From Allopusillimonas soli (lineage in GTDB: Bacteria > Pseudomonadota > Gammaproteobacteria > Burkholderiales > Burkholderiaceae_B): a stretch of 64,000 nt of DNA. Positions 33,019-41,814 of this stretch are shown here, piece by piece (within the stretch, counting starts at the first letter, position 1; every line of letters starts with the position of its first letter). The stretch covers positions 62,001 through 126,000 of the forward strand of contig NZ_SDQC01000004.1 in assembly GCF_004153445.1 (NCBI RefSeq), given 5' to 3'. A program made the translations under genes and the position numbers. The notes under the pieces were generated by a model, which saw only the letters and a list, made by a program, of their open reading frames with translations, had not been told where the DNA came from and did no database searches.

Positions 33019-34800
33019 TCAGTCAAGCAGCGCGAGCGCGGTGGGTGCATCCTCTCTTTGCTCGGCCAGTGGCTCGAATTCGTTGATGTTGTCGATTTCG
33101 GCGCCCATGGCGATGTTGGTCACGCGCTCCAGAATCAACTCCACGACGACAGGAACCTGATGCTCCCGCATCAGCTTGCGAGCCTGTTCGAGCGCGGGCT
33201 GAATGTCTTCGGGGCGCTCCACGCGAACGGCCTTGCAGCCCAGGCCTTCGGCCACGGCGACATGGTCCACGCCATACCCCTTGGTGGCGGGGTTGTTGAT
33301 GTTGTCGAAAGACAGCTGCACGCAGTAGTCCATATCGAAGCCGCGCTGCGCCTGCCGGATCAGGCCCAGGTAGGCGTTGTTGACGAGAATGTGCAGGTAG
33401 GGCAGCTTGAACTGCGCGCCCACGGCAAGCTCTTCCAGCATGAACTGGAAGTCATAGTCGCCCGATATGGCGACGATTTCATCTTCGGGGCAGGCGGCGC
33501 GCACACCGAGCGCGGCGGGGATAGTCCAGCCCAGCGGGCCCGCCTGGCCGCAGTTGATCCAGTTGCGCGGTCCGTATACGTGCAGAAACTGGGCCGCGGC
33601 GATCTGCGACAGGCCGATGGTCGCCACGTATCGGGTGTTGCGGCCAAGTATGGCGTTCATTTCCTGATAGACGCGCTGCGGCTTGAGCGGGGTGTCGTCG
33701 AAGCGCGTCTTGCGCAGCATGGCGGGGTCGCGCTTGCGCGCCTGGCACTCGAGAACCCAGGCGCTTCGGTCCCGTAGCACGCCCGCTTTTTTCAAGTCCT
33801 GTGCCGCTTGTATCATCAGGCCGAGGGCGGCGCCCGCGTCGGAGACGATGCCGAAATCCGGGCCGAACACCTTGCCGATCTGTGTCGGCTCGATATCGAT
33901 ATGAACGAATTTGCGTCCCTTGGTATAGATTTCGGTGGACCCTGTATGACGGTTCGCCCAGCGATTGCCGATTCCCATCACGAAGTCGGATGCCAGCAGC
34001 GTGGCGTTGCCGTAGCGATGCGCGGTCTGCAGGCCAGCCATGCCTGCCATCAGCGGATGGTCATCGGGGATGACGCCCCAGCCCATGAGAGTAGGAATGA
34101 CCGGCACGCCGAGCAATTCCGCAAAGGCCTGCAACTGATCGGACGCATTCGCGTTGAATACGCCGCCGCCGGACACAATGACCGGCCGGTCGGATTCGTT
34201 TAGCATCTGCACGGCGCGCATGGCCTGGGCGGCGGTGGCGGCAGGCTTGTACACCGGCAGCGGCGTGTAGGTGTCGGGATCGAATTCAATCTCGGCCATC
34301 TGCACGTCGATGGGCAAGTCGATCAGCACCGGGCCGGGTCGGCCCGACCGCATGATGTGAAATGCCTGCTGGAAGGTGCCAGGCACCTGCGCGGGCTCAC
34401 GCACGGTCACGGCCCATTTGGTCACAGGCTTGGCGATGGATTCGATATCCACCGCCTGAAAGCTTTCCTTGTGGAGCTGGCTGCGGGGCGCTTGCCCGGT
34501 AATGCACAGAATGGGAATCGAGTCCCCGGACGCGGAGTACAGGCCTGTGAGCATGTCGGTGCCTGCGGGGCCCGAAGTGCCTATGCACACGCCGATATTA
34601 CCGGCGCGCGCGCGGGTGTAGCCTTCCGCCATATGCGACGCGCCTTCCACATGACGCGCCAGAATATGCTCAAAGCCGCCGTGCTTGCGCAGTGCGGAGT
34701 AGAGGGGGTTGATGGCGGCACCGGGCACGCCGAACAATGTACTGGCGCCTTCTTTCTGCAGTATGGTCGCTGCGGCGTCGACGGCTCTCATTCTGGCCAT
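33019..34800 (-). CDS. gcl: Glyoxylate carboligase
   Basis: A 593-residue ThDP enzyme that joins two glyoxylates to tartronate semialdehyde with CO2 loss. The key diagnostic is valine at position 51 (L-A-R-H-V-E-G-A-S), where other ThDP enzymes have the activating glutamate; this Val51 is the hallmark of Gcl. The ThDP-binding [12 protein letters not shown] and the L-G-W-T-I-P-A-A-L block are present. It is first in the operon gcl-hyi-garR-ttuD-pyk, with a LysR regulator divergent upstream. Confidence 0.97.
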   Translation of the reverse strand: MARMRAVDAAATILQKEGASTLFGVPGAAINPLYSALRKHGGFEHILARHVEGASHMAEGYTRARAGNIGVCIGTSGPAGTDMLTGLYSASGDSIPILCITGQAPRSQLHKESFQAVDIESIAKPVTKWAVTVREPAQVPGTFQQAFHIMRSGRPGPVLIDLPIDVQMAEIEFDPDTYTPLPVYKPAATAAQAMRAVQMLNESDRPVIVSGGGVFNANASDQLQAFAELLGVPVIPTLMGWGVIPDDHPLMAGMAGLQTAHRYGNATLLASDFVMGIGNRWANRHTGSTEIYTKGRKFVHIDIEPTQIGKVFGPDFGIVSDAGAALGLMIQAAQDLKKAGVLRDRSAWVLECQARKRDPAMLRKTRFDDTPLKPQRVYQEMNAILGRNTRYVATIGLSQIAAAQFLHVYGPRNWINCGQAGPLGWTIPAALGVRAACPEDEIVAISGDYDFQFMLEELAVGAQFKLPYLHILVNNAYLGLIRQAQRGFDMDYCVQLSFDNINNPATKGYGVDHVAVAEGLGCKAVRVERPEDIQPALEQARKLMREHQVPVVVELILERVTNIAMGAEIDNINEFEPLAEQREDAPTALALLD

Positions 34801-34936
34801 GATTGCTCCTTGGGTTCGGGGGATGCTTCTTGCGGCATGCGAGTTCGCGGATCGCGAGCGGCGCGGGCGGCCAATTGCGCATGACGGGCTTGAGAGTCAG
34901 GATAGGGAATGCGCGTACAGAATTGAATTGCACTGC

Positions 34937-34955
34937 GTATCGTTTTTGTCGATAC
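34937..34955. promoter_or_regulatory. Inverted repeat in the gcl/lysR divergent region (possible LysR operator)
   Basis: GTATCG (34937-34942), 7-nt spacer TTTTTGT, CGATAC (34950-34955). It is a perfect 6-bp inverted repeat in an AT-rich patch roughly midway between the divergent gcl and LysR genes. Size and place fit a LysR-type site controlling gcl. The rest of 34801-35086 holds no gene. Confidence 0.5.
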
Positions 34956-35086
34956 TTTTAGTATGTAATTGGATAATTAAAGACGTATTGGAAGACAAAG
35001 CCTCAGAGGGGTGGCGCCGATTTTCCAAGAGGGCTGGCCGCTCACTCTTTGGGAGCACTATTTAAAATCCATATAAAAGGTATGCA

Positions 35087-35995
35087 ATGGATCGATATAC
35101 GGCGATACGCAGTTTTGTGCTGGTAGCCGAGCACGGCAGCTTTGCAGCCGCGTCGATGGTGGAGGGCGTGACGCCGGTCATCATGGGCCGGCGGCTTACG
35201 GCGCTGGAACGCCGTCTGGGCGTACAGTTGCTGCACCGGTCCACGCGCGGGCTGACGCTGACGGAGCTGGGAGAACGTTTCCTGGAAAATTGCCAGCAAC
35301 TGCTGCAGGATTTCGACATGGCGGAAGACAGTATCCGCTCTGGCCGCGGCGCGGTGCGGGGGCATCTGGTGGTGTCTGGCCCGGCCGCGTTCGGGCGCCG
35401 TCATATTGCGCCGCACGCGGCGGCGTTCCGCAGCCGCTATCCGGATCTTCGTCTGTCGTTCAACTTTACCGACAGCGTCGTGGATCTGGTGCGGGAGGGT
35501 TACGATCTGGCGATACGGGTCGGCGAAGTGCGCGATCCCAATTACGTAGCGATCAGACTTTACCCGAATCAACGCGTGGTGTGCGGGACGCCTGATTATT
35601 TCCGCAGGCACGGCTTGCCAGCGCGGCCGGAGGAACTGGCCCGCCATAATTGCCTGGCCTTCAATCTGCAGGGCGGGCAACAGCGTGGCTGGACGTTTGT
35701 GCGCGACGGCAAGCCTTTTGCGGTGCGGGTTGATGGGGATCTGGCGTGCAACGATGGCGAACTGCTCTACGACTGGGTGAAGCAGGGCTTGGGCATAGGG
35801 TGGCGCTCAACGTGGGAGATTCAGGCGGCGCTGAAGCAAGGAGCGCTGATGACGGTACTGGATGAATACGCGCTGCCGGCCTACGATATTCAGGCGGTTT
35901 ATCCTCAGCAGCGGTACTTGCCGGCGAAGGTGCGGCATTTTATTGAGTACCTGCGGAGGGTATACAACAGGGCGGGGTATTGGGAGAAAACATGA
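35087..35995 (+). CDS. LysR-family regulator divergent from gcl
   Basis: A 302-residue regulator. The N-terminal winged HTH (residues about 1-60) has A-S-M-V-E-G-V-T-P-V-I-M-G-R-R-L-T-A-L-E-R-R-L-G, and a periplasmic-binding-like effector domain covers about 90-295 (L-V-V-S-G-P, D-L-A-I-R-V-G). AAAGG lies 7-8 nt before ATG 35087. Transcribed away from gcl, it is the natural candidate for glyoxylate or ureide control of that operon. It belongs to a different LysR branch from the two regulators around xdhABC. Confidence 0.93.
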   Translation: MDRYTAIRSFVLVAEHGSFAAASMVEGVTPVIMGRRLTALERRLGVQLLHRSTRGLTLTELGERFLENCQQLLQDFDMAEDSIRSGRGAVRGHLVVSGPAAFGRRHIAPHAAAFRSRYPDLRLSFNFTDSVVDLVREGYDLAIRVGEVRDPNYVAIRLYPNQRVVCGTPDYFRRHGLPARPEELARHNCLAFNLQGGQQRGWTFVRDGKPFAVRVDGDLACNDGELLYDWVKQGLGIGWRSTWEIQAALKQGALMTVLDEYALPAYDIQAVYPQQRYLPAKVRHFIEYLRRVYNRAGYWEKT

Positions 35996-36088
35996 CGGAC
36001 TTCTTCCAGCACACCCCCGGGCACGAGGCTGTTGTTGGTAGCGGGCATGTGCGGCGAAGTGGTGACGGGCGGCTGCGGGCGCCAAAGC

Positions 36089-36601
36089 TTAAAGGTCCAG
36101 CGCTGGAATCTCCCTGGTCTCTGGCAGTGGCACCACGTCGCAGTTGTCCCCAGGTCCGCTGCGATCGATGATCAGAAAATCGGATGTCGCCTCGAGCGCC
36201 AGCAGTGGGTGGTGCCATACGCCTGCCGCATAGTTCACGCCCTGGTTGCCCTGGCACAGAAACACGCTCAGGTCATCCGGCGCAGGCGGCGCGCCGGCCG
36301 GCGCCACAACCACCAGGTATGGCCTGCCTTGTAGGGGAACGAATGCCTGGCTGCCTCGGGGGTGGCGCTCCATGAGCGTTACCGGTAAGGGTAATGTGCG
36401 GGCAAGTCCGCGGAAAATCGATACGATGGCCCTGCCATCCGGGCCAGGGTCGATATGCGCCAGATCGTGATAGCGTTCAGTGTTGCCGTCATTGATGGTG
36501 AAATGCCGCGCCGCGTCGGAGACCTCGATGACTTCGCCATAGGGCGCAAACGCCTCCCGCGTGAGCGGTTCTATGTGCAGTTGCCGCAGGGCCGTCGTCA
36601 T
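36089..36601 (-). CDS. allA: Ureidoglycolate lyase
   Basis: A 170-residue cupin-like protein of the AllA family: P-L-T-R-E-A-F-A-P-Y-G-E-V-I, F-R-G-L-A-R-T-L-P, E-R-H-P-R-G-S-Q-A-F-V-P-L and G-V-W-H-H-P-L. It splits ureidoglycolate to glyoxylate and urea, feeding Gcl and malate synthase. The start at 36601 overlaps the uraD stop (ATGA). It is convergent with the LysR gene. Confidence 0.93.
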   Translation of the reverse strand: MTTALRQLHIEPLTREAFAPYGEVIEVSDAARHFTINDGNTERYHDLAHIDPGPDGRAIVSIFRGLARTLPLPVTLMERHPRGSQAFVPLQGRPYLVVVAPAGAPPAPDDLSVFLCQGNQGVNYAAGVWHHPLLALEATSDFLIIDRSGPGDNCDVVPLPETREIPALDL

Positions 36602-37134
36602 GGCGCCTCCATAAAAAGTGTTGCCAGCCGGAATCGCGCTATTTTGCCTATCTGCTGCAGGCATGCTTCAAATTCCGCCTGCTCGCTGTTGTGCATGCGG
36701 GCTTCGATGGCATCCATGATCTGATGGCGGCTCAGGCCCTTTACCGCGATAACAAACGGAAAACCGAAACGCGCGCGATAGCCCGCATTGAGCGCTTGCA
36801 GGCGGGCCAACTCCTGGGCACTGCACTGATCCAGACCCGCGCCGCGCTGTTCGTGGGTGGAGGCTGCGGTCAATGTGCCGCGGGTTGCCTCCTTGCCCGC
36901 CAGTTCGGGGTGGGCGGTGATCAAGGTCATTTTGGCATCGTCGCTTGCGGCGCGCAGCACGGCCATCATGGCGCTGTGCAGAGCATCGATGTCGGTAAAT
37001 GGGCGTGCATGCCAGGCCTCGCGCGCGATCCAGGGCGAGTGTTCGAAGATGTCGCCAAGACGCTCGGTGAACGCCTCCTGGGTCAGCGAGGAAATGTCTG
37101 TCAGAGTAAGGTCTGGAGCCTGGGTTTGCGTCAT
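36598..37134 (-). CDS. uraD: 2-oxo-4-hydroxy-4-carboxy-5-ureidoimidazoline (OHCU) decarboxylase
   Basis: A 178-residue helical protein with the UraD signatures: I-T-A-H-P-E-L-A-G-K, S-T-H-E-Q-R-G-A-G-L-D and N-A-G-Y-R-A-R-F-G-F-P-F-V-I-A-V. It decarboxylates OHCU to S-allantoin, the third step of urate breakdown. It is first in a two-gene unit with allA. A 24-bp palindrome lies about 150-170 nt upstream and shares its core with one in front of xdhA. Confidence 0.94.
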   Translation of the reverse strand: MTQTQAPDLTLTDISSLTQEAFTERLGDIFEHSPWIAREAWHARPFTDIDALHSAMMAVLRAASDDAKMTLITAHPELAGKEATRGTLTAASTHEQRGAGLDQCSAQELARLQALNAGYRARFGFPFVIAVKGLSRHQIMDAIEARMHNSEQAEFEACLQQIGKIARFRLATLFMEAP

Positions 37135-37281
37135 GATGAGAATCCGGACTATGCAAAGTTGGCGGCGCGGCGCGCGGCTGGCGTTGGCCGACGCTGGCGC
37201 GCCGTTTCGCCGCTGAAGCTAGTGTAAGGGTTTCAGGGCCGCCGGGGGTGGCGCGGCGCGAATAAGGACTATGTGCGCACG

Positions 37282-37305
37282 CATATGATGGCGCCGCATC
37301 ATATG
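37282..37305. promoter_or_regulatory. Palindrome upstream of uraD, sharing its core with the xdhA palindrome
   Basis: CATATGATG (37282-37290), spacer GCGCCG, CATCATATG (37297-37305): perfect 9-bp arms, overlapping the stop codon of the purine permease gene. The core ATGATGGCG...CATCAT recurs at 40220-40236. A GTGCGCAC palindrome is adjacent (37273-37280). Likely an operator for uraD-allA. Confidence 0.55.
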
Positions 37306-38756
37306 GCCCAGCCTCCCAGATAGAATGCCGCCAGCGCCAGGGCGATTGCCACGGTTCCAACATTCAACCTGCGCCATTCTCCTGCGAATACCCGGCCTAT
37401 CACCAGGGTGCAGAACCCGATCATGATGCCCGTCACGATATTGCACGTGAGCACTATGAACACCGCGCATGCCAGCCCCGCCAGCGCGTCCACCGTGTCA
37501 TCCATGTGTAGTTTGCTGATGCTGCCCAGCATCAGTAGCCCGACATACATCAGGGCTGGCGCCGTCGCATACGCCGGCACCAGGCCGGCCAATGGCGAGA
37601 GGAAAATCAATGCGAGAAACAGCAGGCCTGTCAGTGTGGGTGCCAGCCCCGTCCGAGCGCCCGCCGCGACGCCCGCTGCCGATTCAATATACGCGGCGGC
37701 CGGCGCGCCGCCCGCCAGAGCGGAAAAAATCGAACTGAGCGAGTCGCTCGCAAGGGCTTTTCCGCCGTTGATAATGTGGCCTTTTTCATTCAACTGCCCA
37801 GCCTGCCCCGCCACGGCGCGTATGGTGCCCGTGGCGTCGAATACCGCGGTCATTACCAGCGCCAGTACGCTGGGGATGACCGCGGCGTTCAGGGCGCCCT
37901 TCAGATCCATGGCGCCAAAGGCCGACCCACCGCCGGCAAGGCCAAAGGATGGCAAGGCAAAGAAGCCATTGAAATGTACAGCGGGATCCACCGCCAGACC
38001 GATGACTGACAATGCCAGGATCACAAGCAGAATGCCACCCGGCACACGGCGCCGCTCCAGGCCGAAGATGGCGGCGAGGCCCGCTACCGACAGCAGAGCG
38101 GGCAGGCTGCCCAGTTGACCCAAGGCTACCGGCAGGCCGGGTCCTGGATTGCGCACCACCAGGCCGACGCTGTTTGATGCAATGAGCAGCAGAAAGAGCC
38201 CGATTCCCACGCCTGTGCCATGCGCCACCCCCGCGGGCAATGTGCGCAGTATCCAGGACCGCACGCCGGTGACGGAAATCGCGGTGAATACGACGCCCAT
38301 CAGGAAAATCGCGCCCAGCGCCACCGTTGGCGGCAGCCCCTTGCCCAGTACCAGGTCGAAGGCGGTGAATGCCGTCAGCGAAATAGCGCAGCCGACAGCG
38401 ATGGGCAGATTGGCCCAAAGGCCCATCAGTAGGGATCCGAAGGCACTGGTCAGACAGACGGCGATGAATACCGCACCTGGATCAAAGCCCGCCTTGCCCA
38501 GCATGCCGGGCACGACGAATACGGCATACACCATGGCCAGGAAGGTCGTTATGCCACCGATTGCCTCCTGTCGCACGGAACTTGATCGTGCGCTAATTTC
38601 GAAGCGCCGATCCAGCTTGTCCGCCAGCGAGCCGGCGCCAGCAGCCTTTCCTCCCGCTGATACGCCTGTCGGGGCATGATCGTCCCTGGCATGAGGCGAG
38701 GCGGGGCCTGTTGCGGCCGCCTCCGCAGGGGTCAACAGATATTCCTGGTCTGCCAT
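37299..38756 (-). CDS. AzgA-family (NCS2) purine permease
   Basis: A 485-residue membrane protein with about 12-14 helices. The first, [16 protein letters not shown], and [16 protein letters not shown] are the AzgA blocks. Later come F-D-A-T-G-T-I and [24 protein letters not shown]. coli relatives (PurP, GhxP) import adenine, guanine and hypoxanthine by proton symport. The roughly 65-residue hydrophilic N-terminus before helix 1 is longer than in most relatives. It supplies substrate to xdhABC and guaD. Confidence 0.9.
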   Translation of the reverse strand: MADQEYLLTPAEAAATGPASPHARDDHAPTGVSAGGKAAGAGSLADKLDRRFEISARSSSVRQEAIGGITTFLAMVYAVFVVPGMLGKAGFDPGAVFIAVCLTSAFGSLLMGLWANLPIAVGCAISLTAFTAFDLVLGKGLPPTVALGAIFLMGVVFTAISVTGVRSWILRTLPAGVAHGTGVGIGLFLLLIASNSVGLVVRNPGPGLPVALGQLGSLPALLSVAGLAAIFGLERRRVPGGILLVILALSVIGLAVDPAVHFNGFFALPSFGLAGGGSAFGAMDLKGALNAAVIPSVLALVMTAVFDATGTIRAVAGQAGQLNEKGHIINGGKALASDSLSSIFSALAGGAPAAAYIESAAGVAAGARTGLAPTLTGLLFLALIFLSPLAGLVPAYATAPALMYVGLLMLGSISKLHMDDTVDALAGLACAVFIVLTCNIVTGIMIGFCTLVIGRVFAGEWRRLNVGTVAIALALAAFYLGGWAI

Positions 38757-39203
38757 GGTTGAAGCTCCTTTATCAACAGCGTGAAACGGGCTTGTGGCGC
38801 CCGCCATCAGGTATGCCCGGGGCGCGGCTGCGACAGGAGAGCAAGGGCTCGCGGTCGTCCTATGCGGACGGCCGGGGGAATTCCGGGTCGGTCCTGGAAC
38901 CGCCGATGGATTTTGTCTCCTCGCTTTCTCAGCATGGCTGCTGGTTGGCAGCCAGGGCTTCCTGGGCGAAGCCGCGTTGTTGTGAGACCATTTTAGGGAG
39001 GTGTTTTTGACGCCAGGATTATCCCCGCGTGATGAGGTTTATATGTTCGCGCTGATAATGGGGATGCGTCGCGAGGTATGCAGTCAGGGCCGCGCGGGGC
39101 GTCGGCACGCTCGTTTCATAGCGGAGGTCGCCGCGCGGCTTGCCGGCGCACACTGCCTTGGCAGCCTGCCGGCCGGGCCATTATATGGAAAATGCAATAC
39201 TGC
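38757..39203 (-). other. 446-nt non-coding region upstream of the purine permease
   Basis: No convincing gene. It holds several stems: CGGTCGTCC/GGACGGCCG (38852-38874, one G-U pair), GGCTGC/GCAGCC (38936-38953) and CCAGG/CCTGG beside it. On the minus strand it would be the permease leader. A structured regulatory leader is possible, but I do not recognise a known riboswitch. Confidence 0.45.
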
Positions 39204-40139
39204 TTATTGCGGCGGCTTGCCTGCCAGCCGTGCCGCGACATCTGCGATGCGCCGGCGCAGCCAGACGATTTCGGGCGCATTGTGCGAACGCTTGTGCCAG
39301 AGCTGATAGAAGCACATGGGCGGAAAGGGAAAAGGCGAGGGCAGTATGGTCACAGGCAGATAGCGCGCGTAGTGCTGCGCAAACTGGCGTCCGGTAGTGA
39401 ACACCAGGTCGGTGCTCATCAGCACATAGGGTACTTGCCCGAAATACGGAATCGTCATGTGGATGTTGCGGCGCAGGCCCTGCTCCGCCAGGCAGCCGTC
39501 GATGAAGCTCGTGCGCTCAGATACATAGGGTGTTGGCGCCAGGTGCTTCATTTGCAGATAATGATCCAGGGAAATACCCTTGCCCGCCAGCGGATGATGG
39601 TTGCCCAGCATGCAGACCACCTCGTCCTCGAACACGCGTGACGTGTGCAACTGGGGCGGGGGGGCCAGCCAATTTCCCACCACGATATCCAACTGGCCGT
39701 TTTCCAGCGCGTCTTGATAGTCGAAGTCGGCATTGATGGGATGCACCATAAGCCTTGCCAGCGGCGCCTGTCGGGACAGCATTTCCGCGATATGGGGCAA
39801 AAATAGGGTATCCAGATAGTCGGGGGCGCCCAGCCTGAACTGGCGTGTGGAGGCCTGGGGCGAGAATTCCGCCGCCGGTTGGGTGATGTGCTCTATGGCG
39901 GCCAGCGCGTCGCTGGCGTAGGCCAGCAGTTCGCGCCCGCGCTCGGTGGCCACCATGCCGGTTTTGCAGCGCACCAGAAGCGGATCATTCGTGATGCCGC
40001 GCAGGCGCCGCAGCGAATTGCTGACGGCCGGCTGCGAAAGGCCGAGCCGCACAGCCGCGCGCGACACGCTTTGCTCTGTGAGCAGCACATGCAGCACACG
40101 CAGCAAAGAGGTCTCCAGCTGTTCACGGTTTCGTTCCAT
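39204..40139 (-). CDS. LysR-family regulator divergent from xdhABC
   Basis: A 311-residue LysR protein. The HTH (about 10-60) reads S-V-S-R-A-A-V-R-L-G-L-S-Q-P-A-V-S-N-S-L-R-R-L-R-G. The effector domain has G-A-P-D-Y-L-D, D-I-V-V-G-N-W-L-A-P-P and a C-terminal P-F-P-P-M-C-F-Y-Q-L-W-H. It is clearly paralogous to the regulator at 46685-47629. It is transcribed away from xdhA, with two palindromes between, and probably responds to a purine or ureide. Confidence 0.93.
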   Translation of the reverse strand: MERNREQLETSLLRVLHVLLTEQSVSRAAVRLGLSQPAVSNSLRRLRGITNDPLLVRCKTGMVATERGRELLAYASDALAAIEHITQPAAEFSPQASTRQFRLGAPDYLDTLFLPHIAEMLSRQAPLARLMVHPINADFDYQDALENGQLDIVVGNWLAPPPQLHTSRVFEDEVVCMLGNHHPLAGKGISLDHYLQMKHLAPTPYVSERTSFIDGCLAEQGLRRNIHMTIPYFGQVPYVLMSTDLVFTTGRQFAQHYARYLPVTILPSPFPFPPMCFYQLWHKRSHNAPEIVWLRRRIADVAARLAGKPPQ

Positions 40140-40156
40140 CAGGATATTATGCTTGA

Positions 40157-40171
40157 TATATACCGGATATA
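40157..40171. promoter_or_regulatory. AT-rich LysR-type palindrome near the regulator start
   Basis: TATAT (40157-40161), ACCGG, ATATA (40167-40171): a T-N11-A-like inverted repeat 18 nt upstream of the LysR ATG. Its position suits autoregulation. Confidence 0.45.
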
Positions 40172-40208
40172 AGCGCCCGCCATGGCTGCCAATGATGCCG
40201 GGCGTCAT

Positions 40209-40247
40209 ATTTCCCGCACATGATGGCGAACATCATGCACGGGAAAT
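40209..40247. promoter_or_regulatory. Long two-tier palindrome upstream of xdhA
   Basis: Outer arms ATTTCCCG (40209-40216) and CGGGAAAT (40240-40247) and inner arms CATGATG (40219-40225) and CATCATG (40231-40237) share one centre (GCGAA), with only CA/CA unpaired between tiers. It ends 58 nt before the xdhA ATG and is likely an operator for xdhABC-guaD. Confidence 0.65.
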
Positions 40248-40305
40248 GCCCTGGGCGCCAGTGGATGGTACCTTGATTGCAAACTTCGAATCTACAGGTT
40301 TGGTC

Positions 40306-41814
40306 ATGGAGACACAGAATATCCGTATTTATTATCGCGGCAAGGTGCATGAGATCGCTGGACAGGCCACCACGCGCACGCTGCTGCAGTTCCTGCGCGA
40401 AGACTTGCGCGCCACGGGCACCAAGGAGGGCTGCGCGGAGGGCGATTGCGGCGCCTGTACGGTGGTGGTGGGCGAACTCGATGCCGAAGGCAGCGTGTCC
40501 ATGCGAGCCGTCAATGCCTGCATACAGTTCCTGCCCGCGCTCGACGGAAAGGCCGTCTACACCATTGAGGATCTGCGCGCGCCGGACGGCAGCCTGCATC
40601 CGGTTCAGCGGGCCCTGGTCGAGCTGCACGGCTCGCAGTGCGGCTTCTGTACTCCAGGCTTTGCCATGTCGATGTGGGGCCTGTATCTGAATCACGACCA
40701 TGGCGGTCCCAGGCCGAGCCGTGAAGAAATCGACACTGCGTTGTCAGGCAACCTGTGCCGCTGCACCGGCTACCGGCCTATCATCGACGCCGCCGTGGCC
40801 ATGTTCGATATGCCGGCTGTGCCGTTTGATCGTGCCGCGCTGGCTCGGGTGCTGCAGACGCTGCGGCGGGAGCAGGCGCTGTGCTACCAGCATGGCGGGC
40901 ATGTGTTTCACGCGCCGCGCACGATGGACGAGCTTGCCGCCATGCGTCTGGCGTGGCCGCAGGCTCGCATCGTGGCGGGCAGCACCGATGTGGGCCTGTG
41001 GGTCACGAAGCAGCTTCGCGATCTGCCCGAGCTTATCTATATCGGGCAGGTTGCCGGCTTGCGCGAGATTTCGCATGAAGTCTCCCGGGACGGCGAGGGC
41101 CATATGTACATTGGCGCCGGTGCACTACTTAACGATGCCTTCGCAGCGCTGCTCACGCATTACCCCGACCTCGACGAGCTGCACCGGCGCTTTGCATCCC
41201 TGCCGATACGGAATGCGGGCACGCTAGGCGGCAATGTGGCCAATGGCTCGCCCATAGGTGACTCGATGCCTGCCTTGATCGCGCTGGGTACAAGAATCGT
41301 GCTGCGCCAGGGCAACCGTGTGCGCGACATGGCGCTGGAGGATTTCTATCTCGACTACCAGAAAAATGCCCTGGAGACCGGAGAATTTGTCCAGGGTATC
41401 AAGGTACCCCTGCCCGCGATGGGACGGCGGTTTCGCACCTACAAACTCTCGAAGCGGTTCGATCAAGACATTTCGGCGGTATGCGCGGCCTTTGCCGTTT
41501 CACTGGATGGCGAAGGCGTCATTCGGGAGGCACGTATCGCTTATGGCGGCGTTGCGGCAATTCCCAAGCGCGCCTTGCATGCCGAACAGGCAATGCGGGA
41601 TATGCCCTGGACCGAAGCGACAGCGCGGGCCGCCATGCAGGCCATGCAGGAAGACTACAAGCCGCTCTCCGATATGCGGGCAAGCAGTGAATACCGTGAA
41701 CTCGCAGCTCGCAATCTGTTGATGCGCTTTTTCCTGGAAACCCGTCCCGATGCGCCGCTTCAGGCCGACCAGCTCAATGTCTTTGCTTGCGCTGCAGGCA
41801 AGGAGGCAGCATGA
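40306..41814 (+). CDS. xdhA: Xanthine dehydrogenase small subunit (2Fe-2S/FAD)
   Basis: A 502-residue subunit. The plant-type [2Fe-2S] domain has C43, C48, C51 and C72, and the second cluster domain has C112, C115, C151 and C153 (Q-C-G-F-C-T-P-G-F; N-L-C-R-C-T-G-Y). An FAD-binding domain follows (I-V-A-G-S-T-D-V-G; R-N-A-G-T-L-G-G-N-V-A-N-G-S-P-I-G-D). It passes electrons from the Mo site in XdhB to NAD. ATG 40306 was chosen because the further N-terminal frame crosses the operator region. It is coupled to xdhB by an ATGA overlap. Confidence 0.95.
   Translation: METQNIRIYYRGKVHEIAGQATTRTLLQFLREDLRATGTKEGCAEGDCGACTVVVGELDAEGSVSMRAVNACIQFLPALDGKAVYTIEDLRAPDGSLHPVQRALVELHGSQCGFCTPGFAMSMWGLYLNHDHGGPRPSREEIDTALSGNLCRCTGYRPIIDAAVAMFDMPAVPFDRAALARVLQTLRREQALCYQHGGHVFHAPRTMDELAAMRLAWPQARIVAGSTDVGLWVTKQLRDLPELIYIGQVAGLREISHEVSRDGEGHMYIGAGALLNDAFAALLTHYPDLDELHRRFASLPIRNAGTLGGNVANGSPIGDSMPALIALGTRIVLRQGNRVRDMALEDFYLDYQKNALETGEFVQGIKVPLPAMGRRFRTYKLSKRFDQDISAVCAAFAVSLDGEGVIREARIAYGGVAAIPKRALHAEQAMRDMPWTEATARAAMQAMQEDYKPLSDMRASSEYRELAARNLLMRFFLETRPDAPLQADQLNVFACAAGKEAA

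Noticed and set aside
33019-34800. gcl as a second acetolactate synthase
   Set aside because: Val51 replaces the catalytic glutamate, and the operon order gcl-hyi-garR-kinase fits glyoxylate carboligase.
39946-40305. N-terminal extension of xdhA
   Set aside because: It overlaps the divergent LysR gene and the palindromic operators and adds no family similarity.
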